The notes under the pieces are model-generated. The model searched no databases. It saw only the letters and a list, made by a program, of their open reading frames with translations, and was not told the DNA's origin. From Paenirhodobacter enshiensis (lineage in GTDB: Bacteria > Pseudomonadota > Alphaproteobacteria > Rhodobacterales > Rhodobacteraceae), in contig NZ_JFZB01000045.1 in the NCBI RefSeq assembly GCF_000740785.1, positions 1-36,738 of the forward strand: a stretch of DNA of 36,738 bases, written 5' to 3'. The translations under genes were made by a program, and so were the position numbers. Shown here in pieces: positions 1 through 9,319 of the stretch; the first letter of the stretch is position 1; every line of letters begins with the position of its first letter.

Positions 1-183
1 GGCGAGGGCAAGATGCGTCTGGTGGGCGATGTGGATTTCGCCTCGGCGGTTGAGGTCGCGGGCGCGATCACCCCGGTTCCGGGCGGCGTCGGCCCGATGA
101 CCATCGCGTGCCTTCTGGCCAACACGCTCACCGCCTGCTGCCGGGCGAACCATCTTCCCGAACCCGAAGGCCTGACCGCCTGA
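1..183 (+). CDS. folD: FolD, methylenetetrahydrofolate dehydrogenase/cyclohydrolase (3' end only)
   Basis: This is the C-terminal 60 residues of a protein whose start lies left of the window. It carries the FolD signature [11 protein letters not shown] followed by a LLANT segment, which lies by the nucleotide-binding site in the family. FolD is a cytosolic bifunctional enzyme that interconverts 5,10-methylene-, methenyl- and 10-formyl-tetrahydrofolate. The frame is open from base 1 to a TGA at 181-183, about 100 bp before proS on the same strand. The identification rests on the motif and the expected end; the rest of the protein cannot be judged here. Confidence 0.9.
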   Translation, partial: GEGKMRLVGDVDFASAVEVAGAITPVPGGVGPMTIACLLANTLTACCRANHLPEPEGLTA

Positions 184-283
184 CCTCGCTCCCCGGCCGC
201 CCGAGGCCGGGGAAACCCTTGCCCCCTTGCGCGCTTTCCACTACGCCAGAGCGCGATTTCTCACTCAAAGGTCGGATACGCCC

Positions 284-1624
284 ATGCGTCTTTCCCGCTA
301 CTTCCTGCCCGTTCTCAAGGAAAACCCCTCGGAGGCGCAGATCGCCTCGCACCGGCTGATGCTGCGCGCCGGCATGATCAAGCAGGAGTCGGCCGGCATC
401 TACGCGTGGCTGCCGCTCGGTTACAAGGTGCTGCGTCGCCTGGCGCAGATCGTGCACGAGGAGCAGGAGCGCGCCGGGCATATCCCGCTTCTGATGCCGA
501 CGCTGCAATCGGCCGATCTGTGGCGCGAGTCGGGCCGTTACGACGCCTACGGCCCCGAGATGCTGCGCTTCAAGGACCGTCACGACCGCGAGATGCTCTA
601 CGGTCCGACCAACGAGGAGATGATCACCGACATCTTCCGCACCTATGTGTCCTCCTACAAGGACCTGCCGGTGACGCTGTATCAGATCCAGTGGAAGTTC
701 CGCGACGAGATCCGCCCGCGCTTCGGCGTGATGCGGGGCCGCGAATTCTACATGAAGGACGGTTACAACTTCGACCTGACCCGCGAAGACGCGCTTCATG
801 CCTACAACCGCCACATGGTCAGCTATCTGCGCACCTACGAGCGCATGGGCCTGACCGCGATCCCGATGCGCGCCGATTCCGGCCCGATCGGCGGCGACAA
901 CACGCATGAGTTCCTGGTCCTCGCCCAGACCGGCGAATCCGAGGTGTTCTATGACGCCCGCGTGCCGGAGCTGAAGCTCGGCGAGCGGGCGGTGGATTAC
1001 GACGACCGCGAACAGGTGGCCGGGATCTGCAAGGAATTCACCACGCTCTACGCCCGCACCGACGAAACCCATGACGTGAAGGTGTTCGAGGATCAGGTCC
1101 CCGAAGAGCACCGCCGCGTCGGCCGCGGCATCGAGGTCGGTCAGATCTTCTACTTCGGCACCAAGTATTCCGAAGCGATGGGCGCCGTCGTCACCACGCC
1201 CGACGGGCGCAAGGTGCCGGTCGAGATGGGCTCGCACGGGATCGGCGTCAGCCGCCTGATCGGCGCGTTGATCGAGGCGAACCACGACGAGAAGGGTATC
1301 ATCTGGCCGGAAGGCGTGACGCCGTTCCATGTCGGCATCGTCAACCTCAAGCAGGGCGACAGCGCCACTGACGCGGCCTGCGATTCGATCCATGCTGCGC
1401 TGGTCGCGGCCGGTCTCGATCCGCTTTACGACGACCGTGACGAGCGCGCGGGCTCCAAGTTCGCGACGATGGATCTGATCGGCCTGCCGTGGCGGATCAC
1501 CGTCGGCCCGCGCGGTCTGGCGAACAACGTGGTCGAACTGACCTCGCGCCGCACCGGCAAGTCCGAGGAGATGTCGGCCGCCGCCGCCGTCGCCCGGATC
1601 AAGGAAATCTACGCGGCTCTCTGA
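284..1624 (+). CDS. proS: Prolyl-tRNA synthetase (short alphaproteobacterial form)
   Basis: The 446-residue class II aminoacyl-tRNA synthetase charges tRNA-Pro in the cytosol. Visible class II motifs are motif 2 ([18 protein letters not shown], near residues 139-156), the nearby TNEEMITD substrate loop, and motif 3 ([12 protein letters not shown], near 318-329). A C-terminal anticodon-binding domain follows from about residue 345. Motifs 2 and 3 are close together, so the large editing insertion of E. coli-type ProS is absent, as is usual in alphaproteobacteria. I start at ATG 284 (MRLSRYFLP, the family N-terminus) rather than an in-frame TTG at 227, which would add 19 unrelated residues. An inverted-repeat element and then lolC/E follow. 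Confidence 0.96.
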   Translation: MRLSRYFLPVLKENPSEAQIASHRLMLRAGMIKQESAGIYAWLPLGYKVLRRLAQIVHEEQERAGHIPLLMPTLQSADLWRESGRYDAYGPEMLRFKDRHDREMLYGPTNEEMITDIFRTYVSSYKDLPVTLYQIQWKFRDEIRPRFGVMRGREFYMKDGYNFDLTREDALHAYNRHMVSYLRTYERMGLTAIPMRADSGPIGGDNTHEFLVLAQTGESEVFYDARVPELKLGERAVDYDDREQVAGICKEFTTLYARTDETHDVKVFEDQVPEEHRRVGRGIEVGQIFYFGTKYSEAMGAVVTTPDGRKVPVEMGSHGIGVSRLIGALIEANHDEKGIIWPEGVTPFHVGIVNLKQGDSATDAACDSIHAALVAAGLDPLYDDRDERAGSKFATMDLIGLPWRITVGPRGLANNVVELTSRRTGKSEEMSAAAAVARIKEIYAAL

Positions 1625-1637
1625 GCGGCACCGGCGC

Positions 1638-1786
1638 GAGGGGGCTCTGCCCCCTCGGGCTTCGCCCTCACCCCCGGGATATTTGCGGCAAAGCGAAAGC
1701 CGGAGCGCGCTTCTGCCTTTCGGCTTTCCCCAAATATCCCGGGGGTGAATTTGCGCGTCAGCGCAAAGAGGGGGCAGAGCCCCCCC
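1638..1786. repeat. Nested inverted-repeat element, copy 1
   Basis: Outer arms GAGGGGGCTCTGCCCCC (from 1638) and GAGGGGGCAGAGCCCCC (1768-1784) enclose inner arms CACCCCCGGGATATTTG (1669-1685) and CAAATATCCCGGGGGTG (1731-1747). The arms are essentially perfect. Between them lie smaller hairpins such as CGGGCTTCGCCC. The same two modules recur near 8293-8472, in inverted nesting order, and as a half copy near 10729-10774. It sits between proS and lolC/E. There is no T tract, so it is a repeat first and only possibly a transcription or mRNA-end element. Confidence 0.85.
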
Positions 1787-1890
1787 ACTTCGGTCTCATT
1801 CTGGCGCGGACGTGAACCGTTCGCCCCGGCGTCCGGCTTGACCTCGGCCCTGCTCCGGTCCAGCGTGCGCCAAAACTTCGGGAGCCCACG

Positions 1891-3175
1891 ATGGCCGGAC
1901 GCACTGCCCCGTTCTCGCGTTTCGAATTCATGATCGCTTGGCGCTACCTTCGGGCGCGCCGCGCCGAGGGGGGCGTGTCGGTCATGACCTGGATCAGCCT
2001 CGTCGGCATCACGCTTGGCGTCGCCGCGCTGATCATCACTCTGGCGGTGCGCGCGGGCTTCCGCGCCGAGTTCGTCGATACGATCCTCGGCTCGAACGCC
2101 CATGTCACGGTCTATTCCGCCCCCGAGGAAGTGGTTCCGGGATCCGGGATCTATTCGTCGCTCATGCGCGATTATGACGAGCGCGCCGCGCGCATCGCCA
2201 GGGTGCCGGGCGTCATCCGCGCCGCGCCGATCGTGCGGGCCCAGGCGATGGTCAATTTCGGCGACCGTTCCAATGTCGCCGAGGTCTTCGGCATCACCGA
2301 AGCCAATCTGCGCACCATCCCGCGCATCGCCAATCCCGAGACCTCGCTCGGCGACATCGACCAGTTCGGCGACGGGATCGCGATGGGCGCGGAACTCGCG
2401 CGCGAGCTGGGCGTCGGGCTCGGCGACAAGGTGAAGCTGATCTCGCCGAACGGGGCGAAGACGCCGGTGGGCACCACGCCGCGGGTCAACGCCTATACCG
2501 TCACCTATATCTTCACCTCGGGCCGCTGGGACATCGACAAGACCCGCGTCTACATGCCCTTCGCCGAGGCGCAGAGCTTCTTCAACCGCGAGGGCGGCGC
2601 CGACGAGATCGAGGTCGACGTGACCGATCCCGAGAATGTCGACGACTGGTCCGACGCGCTGACCACGGCGGGGGGACCCGGCACCATGCTGTGGAGCTGG
2701 CGCGATGCCTCGGGCAGCTTCCTGCGCGCGCTTTCCATCGAGGACAACGTGATGTTCGTGATCCTCTCGGTGCTGGTGCTGATCGCGACGATGAACATCA
2801 CCTCGGGGCTGATCATGCTGGTGAAGAACAAGGGCCGCGACATCGGCATCCTGCGCACCATGGGGCTGACCGAGGGCTCTATCCTGCGGGTGTTCTTCCT
2901 GTGCGGCGCTTTCACCGGGGTGATCGGCACGCTCGCGGGCCTCGCCATCGGGGTGGTGTTCTCGCTCTACATCAACGACGTGATGTCCTTCGTGAACTGG
3001 ATCAACGGCGGCGGTGTCTGGGATCCGTCGATCCGCGGCATCTACGAGCTTCCGGCGAAGCTGCAGGCGAAGGACATCGTCAAGGCGGTGGCGTTGTCGC
3101 TCGGGCTGAGCTTCGTCGTCACGATCTTCCCGGCGCGCCGTGCCGCGCGTCTGAACCCGGTGGAGGCCCTGCGCT

Positions 3176-3183
<8 letters not shown>
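1891..3183 (+). CDS. lolC: LolC/LolE-type lipoprotein-releasing ABC permease
   Basis: This 430-residue inner-membrane permease releases outer-membrane lipoproteins to LolA. One TM segment lies near residues 30-56 ([15 protein letters not shown]), then a large periplasmic MacB_PCD-like domain (about 60-280), then three TM segments of the FtsX domain ending in [15 protein letters not shown], a hallmark of the LolC/E/FtsX family. ATG 1891 has a GGGAG 7 bases upstream. The 3' end overlaps lolD by 8 bp, so the two are translationally coupled. Only one permease gene is present; many non-enteric bacteria have a single LolC/E (LolF-like) protein instead of a LolC-LolE pair. The exact C/E/F symbol is therefore arbitrary. 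Confidence 0.92.
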
Positions 3184-3858
<675 letters not shown>

Positions 3859-3862
<4 letters not shown>

Positions 3863-4182
3863 TCCTCTACGGGCTGAAGACCTGCGACACCTGCCGCAAG
3901 GCCGCGAAGGCGCTGGAGGCGGCGGGTCATGCCGTGACCTTCCGCGACGTGCGGGCCGAGCCGCTGAGCGGCACCGAGATCGCGACCTTCCTCGCCGCTT
4001 TCGGCGATCGTCTGGTGAACCGCTCTTCGACCACCTGGCGCGGGCTTGACGAAGCGGAGCGCGCGCGCCCCGCGGCGGAGCTGCTGGCGGCGCATCCGGC
4101 TCTGATGAAGCGGCCGGTGCTGGTCGAGGGCGAGAAGATCACGCTCGGCTGGGACAAGGCGGCGCAGGGCCTCTGGCTGTAA
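3859..4182 (+). CDS. ArsC/Spx/YffB-family protein
   Basis: This small cytosolic protein of 107 residues has a thioredoxin-like ArsC fold. It begins [13 protein letters not shown] with a C-x-x-C pair (Cys9 and Cys12) and has KRPVL near residue 79, the conserved Arg region of the family. Length and layout match the YffB/Spx-like branch rather than proven arsenate reductases, and no ars genes are nearby, so arsenate reduction should not be assumed. It overlaps the end of lolD by 4 bp and is probably cotranscribed with it. Family assignment is firm; the substrate is unknown. Confidence 0.85.
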
Positions 4183-4216
4183 CGGCCGGAGACCGGGGCC
4201 GGGATCAGGGGGAATC

Positions 4217-4828
4217 ATGGACCTGTCGGTTTACCTGACCGGGATGTCGGTCGGGCTCAGTCTGATCGTGGCGATCGGGGCGCAGAATGCTTTCGTGCTG
4301 CGGCAGGGGCTGCGCGGGGAACATGTGCTTTGGGTCGTGCTGGCCTGCGCGCTGTCGGATGCCGTGCTGATCGGCTTCGGGGTGACGGGCTTCGGCTCGG
4401 TCCTCGGAGTGGCGCCCTGGCTCGATCCGGTGATGCGCTACGGCGGCGCGGCGTTCCTTGGCTGGTATGGGCTGCGCAGTCTGCGCGCGGCCTTCGGTCC
4501 CGATGCGGCGCTGAACGTCACCGATGCCGAGGGGCCGCGGCCGCTGCGCGGGGTGCTGATGGCCTGCCTCGCGATCACCTGGCTGAACCCGCATGTCTAT
4601 CTCGATACGCTGGTGCTGCTCGGCTCGGTCTCGACGCAGTTTCCGGGGCGGGCGGGGTCTTTCGCCGCCGGCGCGATCAGCGGCTCGTTCCTGTTCTTCT
4701 TCGCGCTCGGCTACGGGGCGCGCTGGCTGCGGCCGGTATTCGCGCGGCCTGTTGCCTGGCGCGTGCTGGAAGCGCTGATCGCCGCGGTGATGTGGTCGAT
4801 CGCGCTGCGGCTGATCCTCGGGCTGTAG
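4217..4828 (+). CDS. LysE/ArgO-family amino-acid exporter
   Basis: The 203-residue integral membrane protein has about six hydrophobic segments. It carries the LysE-family N-terminal signature GAQNAFVLRQGLRGEH (near residues 22-37), then ALSDAVLIGFGV, and the second signature TWLNPHVYLDTLVLLG (near 120-135). ArgO/LysE proteins export basic amino acids such as arginine and lysine; the real substrate cannot be read from sequence. ATG 4217 follows an AGGGGG ribosome site. It lies 34 bp behind the ArsC/YffB-like gene and is convergent with cspA, with a strong hairpin between. Confidence 0.9.
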   Translation: MDLSVYLTGMSVGLSLIVAIGAQNAFVLRQGLRGEHVLWVVLACALSDAVLIGFGVTGFGSVLGVAPWLDPVMRYGGAAFLGWYGLRSLRAAFGPDAALNVTDAEGPRPLRGVLMACLAITWLNPHVYLDTLVLLGSVSTQFPGRAGSFAAGAISGSFLFFFALGYGARWLRPVFARPVAWRVLEALIAAVMWSIALRLILGL

Positions 4829-4863
4829 GGGCGGGCGCCGCTCACAGGCTCCTGAACCGAAAT

Positions 4864-4889
4864 GGCCCGCGCAGTCGCCTGCGCGGGCC
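4864..4889. terminator. Hairpin between the LysE-type gene and cspA
   Basis: A perfect 11-bp stem GGCCCGCGCAG / CTGCGCGGGCC with a 4-base loop lies between two convergent genes. On the minus strand (end of cspA) it is followed by ATTTCGGTTC. On the plus strand the T-richness is weak. It is probably a shared transcription end, but the U-tract is poor. Confidence 0.6.
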
Positions 4890-4921
4890 GAATGTCGGTT
4901 GTTTCGTCCGCTTGTCCGCGA

Positions 4922-5128
4922 TCAGAGCAGCTTCAGATCGCCGGCCGAGGCCCGGCCATCGCGGCCCGAGAGCAGCTCGTAGCTGATCTTCTGGTTGTCG
5001 GCGAGCGACTTCAGACCCGCACGCTCGACGGCCGAGATATGGACGAATACGTCCTTGCCGCCATCGTCCGGGGCGATGAAGCCATAGCCCTTGGTCGTGT
5101 TGAACCACTTAACGGTGCCCGTGGCCAT
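4922..5128 (-). CDS. cspA: Cold-shock domain protein (CspA family)
   Basis: This 68-residue single-domain nucleic-acid chaperone has RNP1 KGYGFI (residues 13-18) and RNP2 VFVHIS (27-32), flanked by the usual GTVKWFN start. Such proteins bind single-stranded RNA and DNA, melt mRNA structure and act in cold shock or stationary phase. ATG 5128 has a strong GGAGGAG 8 bases upstream. An in-frame upstream start at 5245 would add 39 residues with no family similarity and is rejected. The intergenic stretch up to the thrS terminator (5129-5291) probably holds its promoter and 5' leader. Confidence 0.95.
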   Translation of the reverse strand: MATGTVKWFNTTKGYGFIAPDDGGKDVFVHISAVERAGLKSLADNQKISYELLSGRDGRASAGDLKLL

Positions 5129-5284
5129 TCCGTCTCTCCTCCAAGTGTCATTACCGGGGCCCGATTGCCCCCGGGTCGTGCAGCCAGGTCTTTCAGATAT
5201 TCCGGCTGCCCCGTCAGGAGGGAGCGGTAGAAAGTCTGCGTCCACGCAGCCCGAAGCGTGCCACAGGCCCCGCGAATTGCAAAT

Positions 5285-5317
5285 AAAAAAAGGGCGGAAG
5301 GCTTTCGCCCTCCGCCC
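5285..5317 (-). terminator. Rho-independent terminator of thrS
   Basis: On the minus strand an 11-bp GC-rich stem (GGGCGGAGGGC, GAAA loop, GCCTTCCGCCC, with one G-U pair) is followed directly by seven T residues (plus coordinates 5285-5291). It lies 40 bp past the thrS stop codon. This is a textbook intrinsic terminator. Confidence 0.92.
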
Positions 5318-5356
5318 TCCTCATGATTTTCAGGCGTTTGCCCGCGCTTTGTGCGC

Positions 5357-7306
5357 TCAGCGCAGGTCGGGCGCCAGAGCCTCGCCGCGCAGCTCGGTCA
5401 GCACCAGATCGAGCGCCATCGTCTCGGTCCGGTTCTCGCCCAGACGACGCACCGAAACCGTGCCGTCCTCGACCTCTTTCAGGCCGACGGCGAAGATGTA
5501 GGGCACCTTGCCGAGGCTGTGCTCGCGCACCTTGTAGTTGATCTTCTCGTTGCGGGTGTCGGCCTCGGCGCGGATGCCGGCGGCCTTCAGTTTCTCGACC
5601 ACGCTCAGCACGTAATCGTCGGCATCCGACACGATGGAGGCGACGACCACCTGCCGCGGAGCCAGCCACAGCGGCAGCTTGCCGGCATGGCTCTCGATCA
5701 GGATGCCGATGAAACGCTCGAATGAGCCGAGGCAGGCGCGGTGCAGCATGATCGGGCGGTGACGCGCACCGTCCTGACCGATGTAGCTCGCATCCAGACG
5801 CTCGGGCAGGTTCGGGTCGACCTGGAGGGTGCCGCACTGCCAGTCGCGGCCGATGGCGTCGGTCAGCACGAATTCGAGCTTCGGACCGTAGAACGCGCCT
5901 TCGCCTTCCTGGATCTCGAAGTCATAGCCGGCGTGCTTGCAGGCATTGCCGAGCGCGGCCTCGGCGTGATCCCAGCTTTCTTCCGTGCCGATGCGCTTCT
6001 CGGGGCGGGTCGACAGCTTGATGCGCCATTCGGTGAAGCCGAGATCGGCATAGACCGAGGCCAGGAATTCGATGAACTTCTTGGTCTCGCTCTCGATCTG
6101 GCTTTCCATGCAGAAGATATGCGCATCGTCCTGCGTGAAGCCGCGCACCCGCATGATGCCATGCAGCGCGCCCGAGGGCTCGTAGCGCGCGCAGGAGCCG
6201 AATTCCGCCATGCGCAGCGGCAGGTCGCGGTAGGACTTGATGCCGTGGTTGAAGATCTGCACGTGACAGGGGCAGTTCATCGGCTTGAGCGCGTTGACCA
6301 CCTTCTCCTTGGCGCCTTCCTCGTCGACCTCGACGATGAACATGTTCTCGCGGTAGTTCTCCCAGTGGCCCGACTTCTCCCACAGGATGCGGTTGACCAC
6401 CTTGGGGGTGTTGACCTCGACATAGCCGTCGGCGTGCTGGCGGCGGTGCATGTAGGACTGCAGTTCCGTGTAGATGGTCCAGCCGTTCGGATGCCAGAAC
6501 ACCTGACCGGGGGCCTCTTCCTGCATGTGGAACAGGTCCATCTCCTTGCCGAGCTTGCGGTGGTCGCGCTTGGCGGCCTCCTCGAGCATGGTCATGTGGG
6601 CCTTCAGATCCTCGCGGGTGCGGAAGGCGATGCCGTAGATCCGCTGCAGCATCGGCCGCGTCGCATCGCCCAGCCAGTAGGCACCCGCGACATGGGTCAG
6701 CTTGAACGCATCCGCCGGCACCTGGCCGGTCGATTGCAGATGCGGACCGCGGCACAGGTCCTGCCAGTCGCCGTGCCAGTACATGCGGATGTTCTCGCCC
6801 TCGGGGATGCGGTTGACCAGCTCCACCTTGTAGGGCTCGCCGCGGTCCTCGTAATAGTGGATCGCGCGGGCGCGGTCCCAGACCTCGGTGCGGACCGGCT
6901 CGCGGGCGTTGATGATCTTCTTCATCTGCGCCTCGATGGCACCCAGATCCTCGGGGGTGAAGGGCTCGGCGCGGTCGAAGTCGTAGAACCAGCCGTAATC
7001 GCGCACCGGCCCGATGGTGACCTTGACGTCGGGCCACAGCTCCTGCACGGCACGCGCCATGATATGGGCGAGGTCGTGGCGGATCAGTTCCAGCGCCGGA
7101 ACCGTGTCCTTCATCGTGTTGATCGAGATCCGCGCGTCATGATCGAGCGGCCATTGCAAATCGAAGTGATGCCCGTCGACCTGCGCCGAGATCGCGGCCT
7201 TCGCCAGCGACTTGGAGATCGAGGCGGCCACTTCGGCCGGCGTCGTGCCCTTCGCGAATTCGCGCTTGGAGCCATCGGGGAATGTGAGGGTGATCTGGTC
7301 GGACAT
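5357..7306 (-). CDS. thrS: Threonyl-tRNA synthetase
   Basis: The 649-residue class II synthetase charges tRNA-Thr. From the N-terminus it has a TGS domain (about 1-65), an editing/SAD domain with the HDLAH (H-x3-H) motif near residue 77, the catalytic core with the zinc-ligand segment PMNCPCH, motif 2 ([19 protein letters not shown]) and motif 3 ([17 protein letters not shown]), and a C-terminal anticodon domain. ATG 7306 is preceded by AGGAGG, so the in-frame start at 7456 is rejected. A promoter (TTGACT-N17-CATACC) lies 64 bp upstream. It is monocistronic, with a strong terminator. Confidence 0.97.
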   Translation of the reverse strand: MSDQITLTFPDGSKREFAKGTTPAEVAASISKSLAKAAISAQVDGHHFDLQWPLDHDARISINTMKDTVPALELIRHDLAHIMARAVQELWPDVKVTIGPVRDYGWFYDFDRAEPFTPEDLGAIEAQMKKIINAREPVRTEVWDRARAIHYYEDRGEPYKVELVNRIPEGENIRMYWHGDWQDLCRGPHLQSTGQVPADAFKLTHVAGAYWLGDATRPMLQRIYGIAFRTREDLKAHMTMLEEAAKRDHRKLGKEMDLFHMQEEAPGQVFWHPNGWTIYTELQSYMHRRQHADGYVEVNTPKVVNRILWEKSGHWENYRENMFIVEVDEEGAKEKVVNALKPMNCPCHVQIFNHGIKSYRDLPLRMAEFGSCARYEPSGALHGIMRVRGFTQDDAHIFCMESQIESETKKFIEFLASVYADLGFTEWRIKLSTRPEKRIGTEESWDHAEAALGNACKHAGYDFEIQEGEGAFYGPKLEFVLTDAIGRDWQCGTLQVDPNLPERLDASYIGQDGARHRPIMLHRACLGSFERFIGILIESHAGKLPLWLAPRQVVVASIVSDADDYVLSVVEKLKAAGIRAEADTRNEKINYKVREHSLGKVPYIFAVGLKEVEDGTVSVRRLGENRTETMALDLVLTELRGEALAPDLR

Positions 7307-7369
7307 CTGGTCCTCCTCGTCGGTTTGGCGCCCACGGAGCGCCCGGTTGCGGGTTATGCTTACGGGCGG

Positions 7370-7398
7370 GGTATGCCTCCGCCTCCCGGCCAAGTCAA
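7370..7398 (-). promoter_or_regulatory. Predicted sigma70-type promoter of thrS
   Basis: The minus strand reads TTGACT, 17 bases, CATACC, with the -10 element 64 bp upstream of the thrS ATG. The spacing and -35 match the housekeeping sigma consensus well. Found by eye only. Confidence 0.5.
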
Positions 7399-7448
7399 CC
7401 GGCGGCGGGCGTGGCGCGGGGGGCTTCGTCCGGGGTGGTGCAGGGGCG

Positions 7449-7464
7449 TTAACCATCCGTTAAC
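7449..7464. promoter_or_regulatory. CtrA-type binding site
   Basis: The sequence TTAACCATCCGTTAAC fits the alphaproteobacterial CtrA consensus TTAA-N7-TTAAC exactly and also contains the TTAACCAT half-site. It ends 22 bp before the ATG of the secreted-protein gene at 7487 and lies about 50 bp upstream of the predicted thrS -35. An AT-only palindromic box is striking in this GC-rich background. The regulated gene is more likely the rightward one. Confidence 0.65.
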
Positions 7465-7486
7465 GCTGATCTGCCTTCAATCGGCC

Positions 7487-8140
7487 ATGCGTGCGGTTCT
7501 CGTTCTTTGCCTGATTGCATCTGGTCCGGTTCCGGCCATGGCGGGGCCATGGCTGCGCACGCCCGGCACCGGCTTCGTCAGTCTCAGCCGCGAGGTTCGC
7601 CCGGACGGCACGGACTGGTCGGCCCTCTATGCCGAATACGGGGTGAGCGAGCGGCTCACAGCTGTTCTCGATGCCGGCTCCTCCGAGGCGGGGGGCGGCA
7701 GGGTGGCGATCGGTTCCGTGCGGGTTCCGCTGTGGCAAGGCGGGGCAGGGCGGGTCGCACTCGGTTTCGGACTGGGCGAGGGCTGGAGGGACGGCGGGGC
7801 ACCGTCTTACACGGTGGTGCAGGGCGTGCTGAGCTGGGGGCGCAGCTTCGAACGTGCGGGGCGCAGCGGCTGGACATCTTTCGATGCGACGGTGCGCGAC
7901 ACGCCGGGGGCCGCAGCGTCCGAGCGCAAGCTCGATGCGACGCTCGGGGCCTGGATGCGGCCGGGCGACGCGCTGATCGGTCAGGCGCAGTTCGCCGACT
8001 GGACCGGAGGCGAGCAACTGCGGGTGGGTCTGGGCTGGGTTACGCGCCTCGGCCCGGTGTCGGTCGAGACCGGGGTGGGGCAGCGGCTGCGTCAGGGGTG
8101 CGAGACTGACCTGAAGATCGGCCTTTGGGTCGAGTTCTAG
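7487..8140 (+). CDS. Secreted hypothetical protein behind a CtrA box
   Basis: This protein of 217 residues has a clear Sec signal peptide (MRAVLVLCLIASGPVPAMAG, cleavage after the AMA). The mature part is rich in Gly, Trp and alternating hydrophobic residues in short amphipathic stretches such as GRVALGFGLGEGW and VSVETGVGQRL, ending KIGLWVEF with a terminal Phe. That pattern suggests a beta-rich, perhaps outer-membrane-associated, protein. I recognise no named family. The start is fixed by the signal peptide; there is no obvious ribosome site and the CtrA box is only 22 bp away, so the transcript may have a very short leader. A much longer in-frame reading from 5741 runs antisense to thrS and is not real. 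Confidence 0.75.
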   Translation: MRAVLVLCLIASGPVPAMAGPWLRTPGTGFVSLSREVRPDGTDWSALYAEYGVSERLTAVLDAGSSEAGGGRVAIGSVRVPLWQGGAGRVALGFGLGEGWRDGGAPSYTVVQGVLSWGRSFERAGRSGWTSFDATVRDTPGAAASERKLDATLGAWMRPGDALIGQAQFADWTGGEQLRVGLGWVTRLGPVSVETGVGQRLRQGCETDLKIGLWVEF

Positions 8141-8292
8141 GCATTCCGCGCCCCCAGACTGGAGTGCCAGGCGTCATGGCCGGTCACTCCCGAGGGGCAA
8201 CGGCATCGCTTCGCGTGACAGCGCCCGGTCGGCGTTTCCGGAGTGCAACCGAAGCCTCGCACTGAGGTGACGGAGTGATCCTTCGCGCCTGT

Positions 8293-8472
8293 CTTTCGAT
8301 TCGCCCCAAATATCCCGGGGGTGAGGGCCGCAGGCCCGAGGGGGCAGAGCCCCCTGTCGTCAGCAGAGACAGAGCCGATCCGTGGCAAAAAGGGGCTCTG
8401 CCCCCTCTTTGCGGCCTCCCCTTGCGGGGCGACCGCAAATTCACCCCCGGGATATTTGGGGCGAATCGAAAG
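8293..8472. repeat. Nested inverted-repeat element, copy 2
   Basis: Perfect 32-bp terminal inverted repeats (8293-8324 and 8441-8472) contain CCCCAAATATCCCGGGGGTG. They enclose a second inverted pair built on GGGGGCAGAGCCCC and GGGGCTCTGCCCCC. The order of modules is the inverse of copy 1 (ATATTTG module outside instead of inside). It occupies most of the gene-free stretch 8141-8525; I see no coding potential or tRNA in that stretch. Confidence 0.88.
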
Positions 8473-8525
8473 CATGACGGGCATTTCCGTCCGGAGCGCC
8501 GCGATGAGCGGGCCGGCGGGATCCG

Positions 8526-9242
8526 CTAGCCTTCCAGCGCCTTGCGCCCGACAGCGAACCACTTGTCCATGATGCGGGTGATTTCCTCGGGCGCCTCGAG
8601 GGGCAGCAGATGGCCCGCGCCGCGCACCATGCGAAATTCCGCGAGCAGCATCAGTTCGGCCAGAATTTCGTGTCGGCGCGGCGGGCAGATCGTGTCGAAT
8701 TCGCCGCACAGCAGCAGCACGCGCTGGCGCGCGCTGCGCAGCGCGCGCTGCAGGTCCGGCCGGCGCATCAGGGCGCGCGACTGGCGTGCGAAAGCCTCCG
8801 GGCCGAGCGAAGCGGCCATCTCCAGAAGCAGAGCCTGAGCCGGCAGCGCCGCCTCGCCCGGGCCGAGAGTGGAGGCCGGGATCTCTTCCAGCATCGCCTC
8901 GTCGAGCCGGTCGCTCAGCGCCATGATGATCCGGTCCTCGCGCTGTGAGGCGAATTGCGCGCTTTCGCCCATCGCGGAGACGTCCATCAGCACCGCTTCG
9001 GTCACCCGGTGCGGCACCCGGCGCAGGATCTCCATCGCCACGATCCCGCCGAGCCAGTGCCCGACCAGCGTGAATCGTTCGGGCAGACTTGCGGTGACGT
9101 TATCGGCCATTTCCTCGATGGTTTCGCCCGCGAGCGGTAGCACGATCACCGGACGCTCGGCCGAGAAGTGCATCAGCTGGTGCCAGAACAGCCGCATGTC
9201 GCACATGAATCCCGGCAGGAAAACCAGCGGATCGCCTGGCAT
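8526..9242 (-). CDS. Alpha/beta-hydrolase fold protein lacking the nucleophilic serine
   Basis: The 238-residue protein has the alpha/beta-hydrolase layout: an early FLPGFMCD oxyanion segment, the nucleophile elbow at residues 61-65, an acid in LLCGEFDTICPP and a late GAGHLLPLEAPEE histidine. The elbow, normally G-x-S-x-G, reads GHWLGG here: codon 63 is TGG (Trp, plus-strand 9054-9056) where TCG (Ser) would be expected, a one-base change. It is therefore either a pseudo-enzyme or inactivated by a recent mutation. ATG 9242 has a GAGGA ribosome site. It lies 77 bp downstream of another alpha/beta hydrolase on the same strand. Confidence 0.85.
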   Translation of the reverse strand: MPGDPLVFLPGFMCDMRLFWHQLMHFSAERPVIVLPLAGETIEEMADNVTASLPERFTLVGHWLGGIVAMEILRRVPHRVTEAVLMDVSAMGESAQFASQREDRIIMALSDRLDEAMLEEIPASTLGPGEAALPAQALLLEMAASLGPEAFARQSRALMRRPDLQRALRSARQRVLLLCGEFDTICPPRRHEILAELMLLAEFRMVRGAGHLLPLEAPEEITRIMDKWFAVGRKALEG

Positions 9243-9319
9243 CTCTTTGTCCTCAGTTCGCTCTCGGTCCGGCCCCTAATTGCCGCAGACTGCCGGCGGG
9301 GAAAAGCCCCGATTGCGTC

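Noticed and set aside
128-1393. 421-codon minus-strand frame
   Set aside because: Antisense to proS, no recognisable family.
5741-7486. Upstream in-frame extension of the secreted-protein gene at 7487
   Set aside because: It is antisense to thrS; the signal peptide at 7487 marks the true start.
8137-8709. Frames across the inverted-repeat element before the 8526-9242 gene
   Set aside because: They consist of translated repeat arms plus an antisense or overlapping part; no ribosome site or family.
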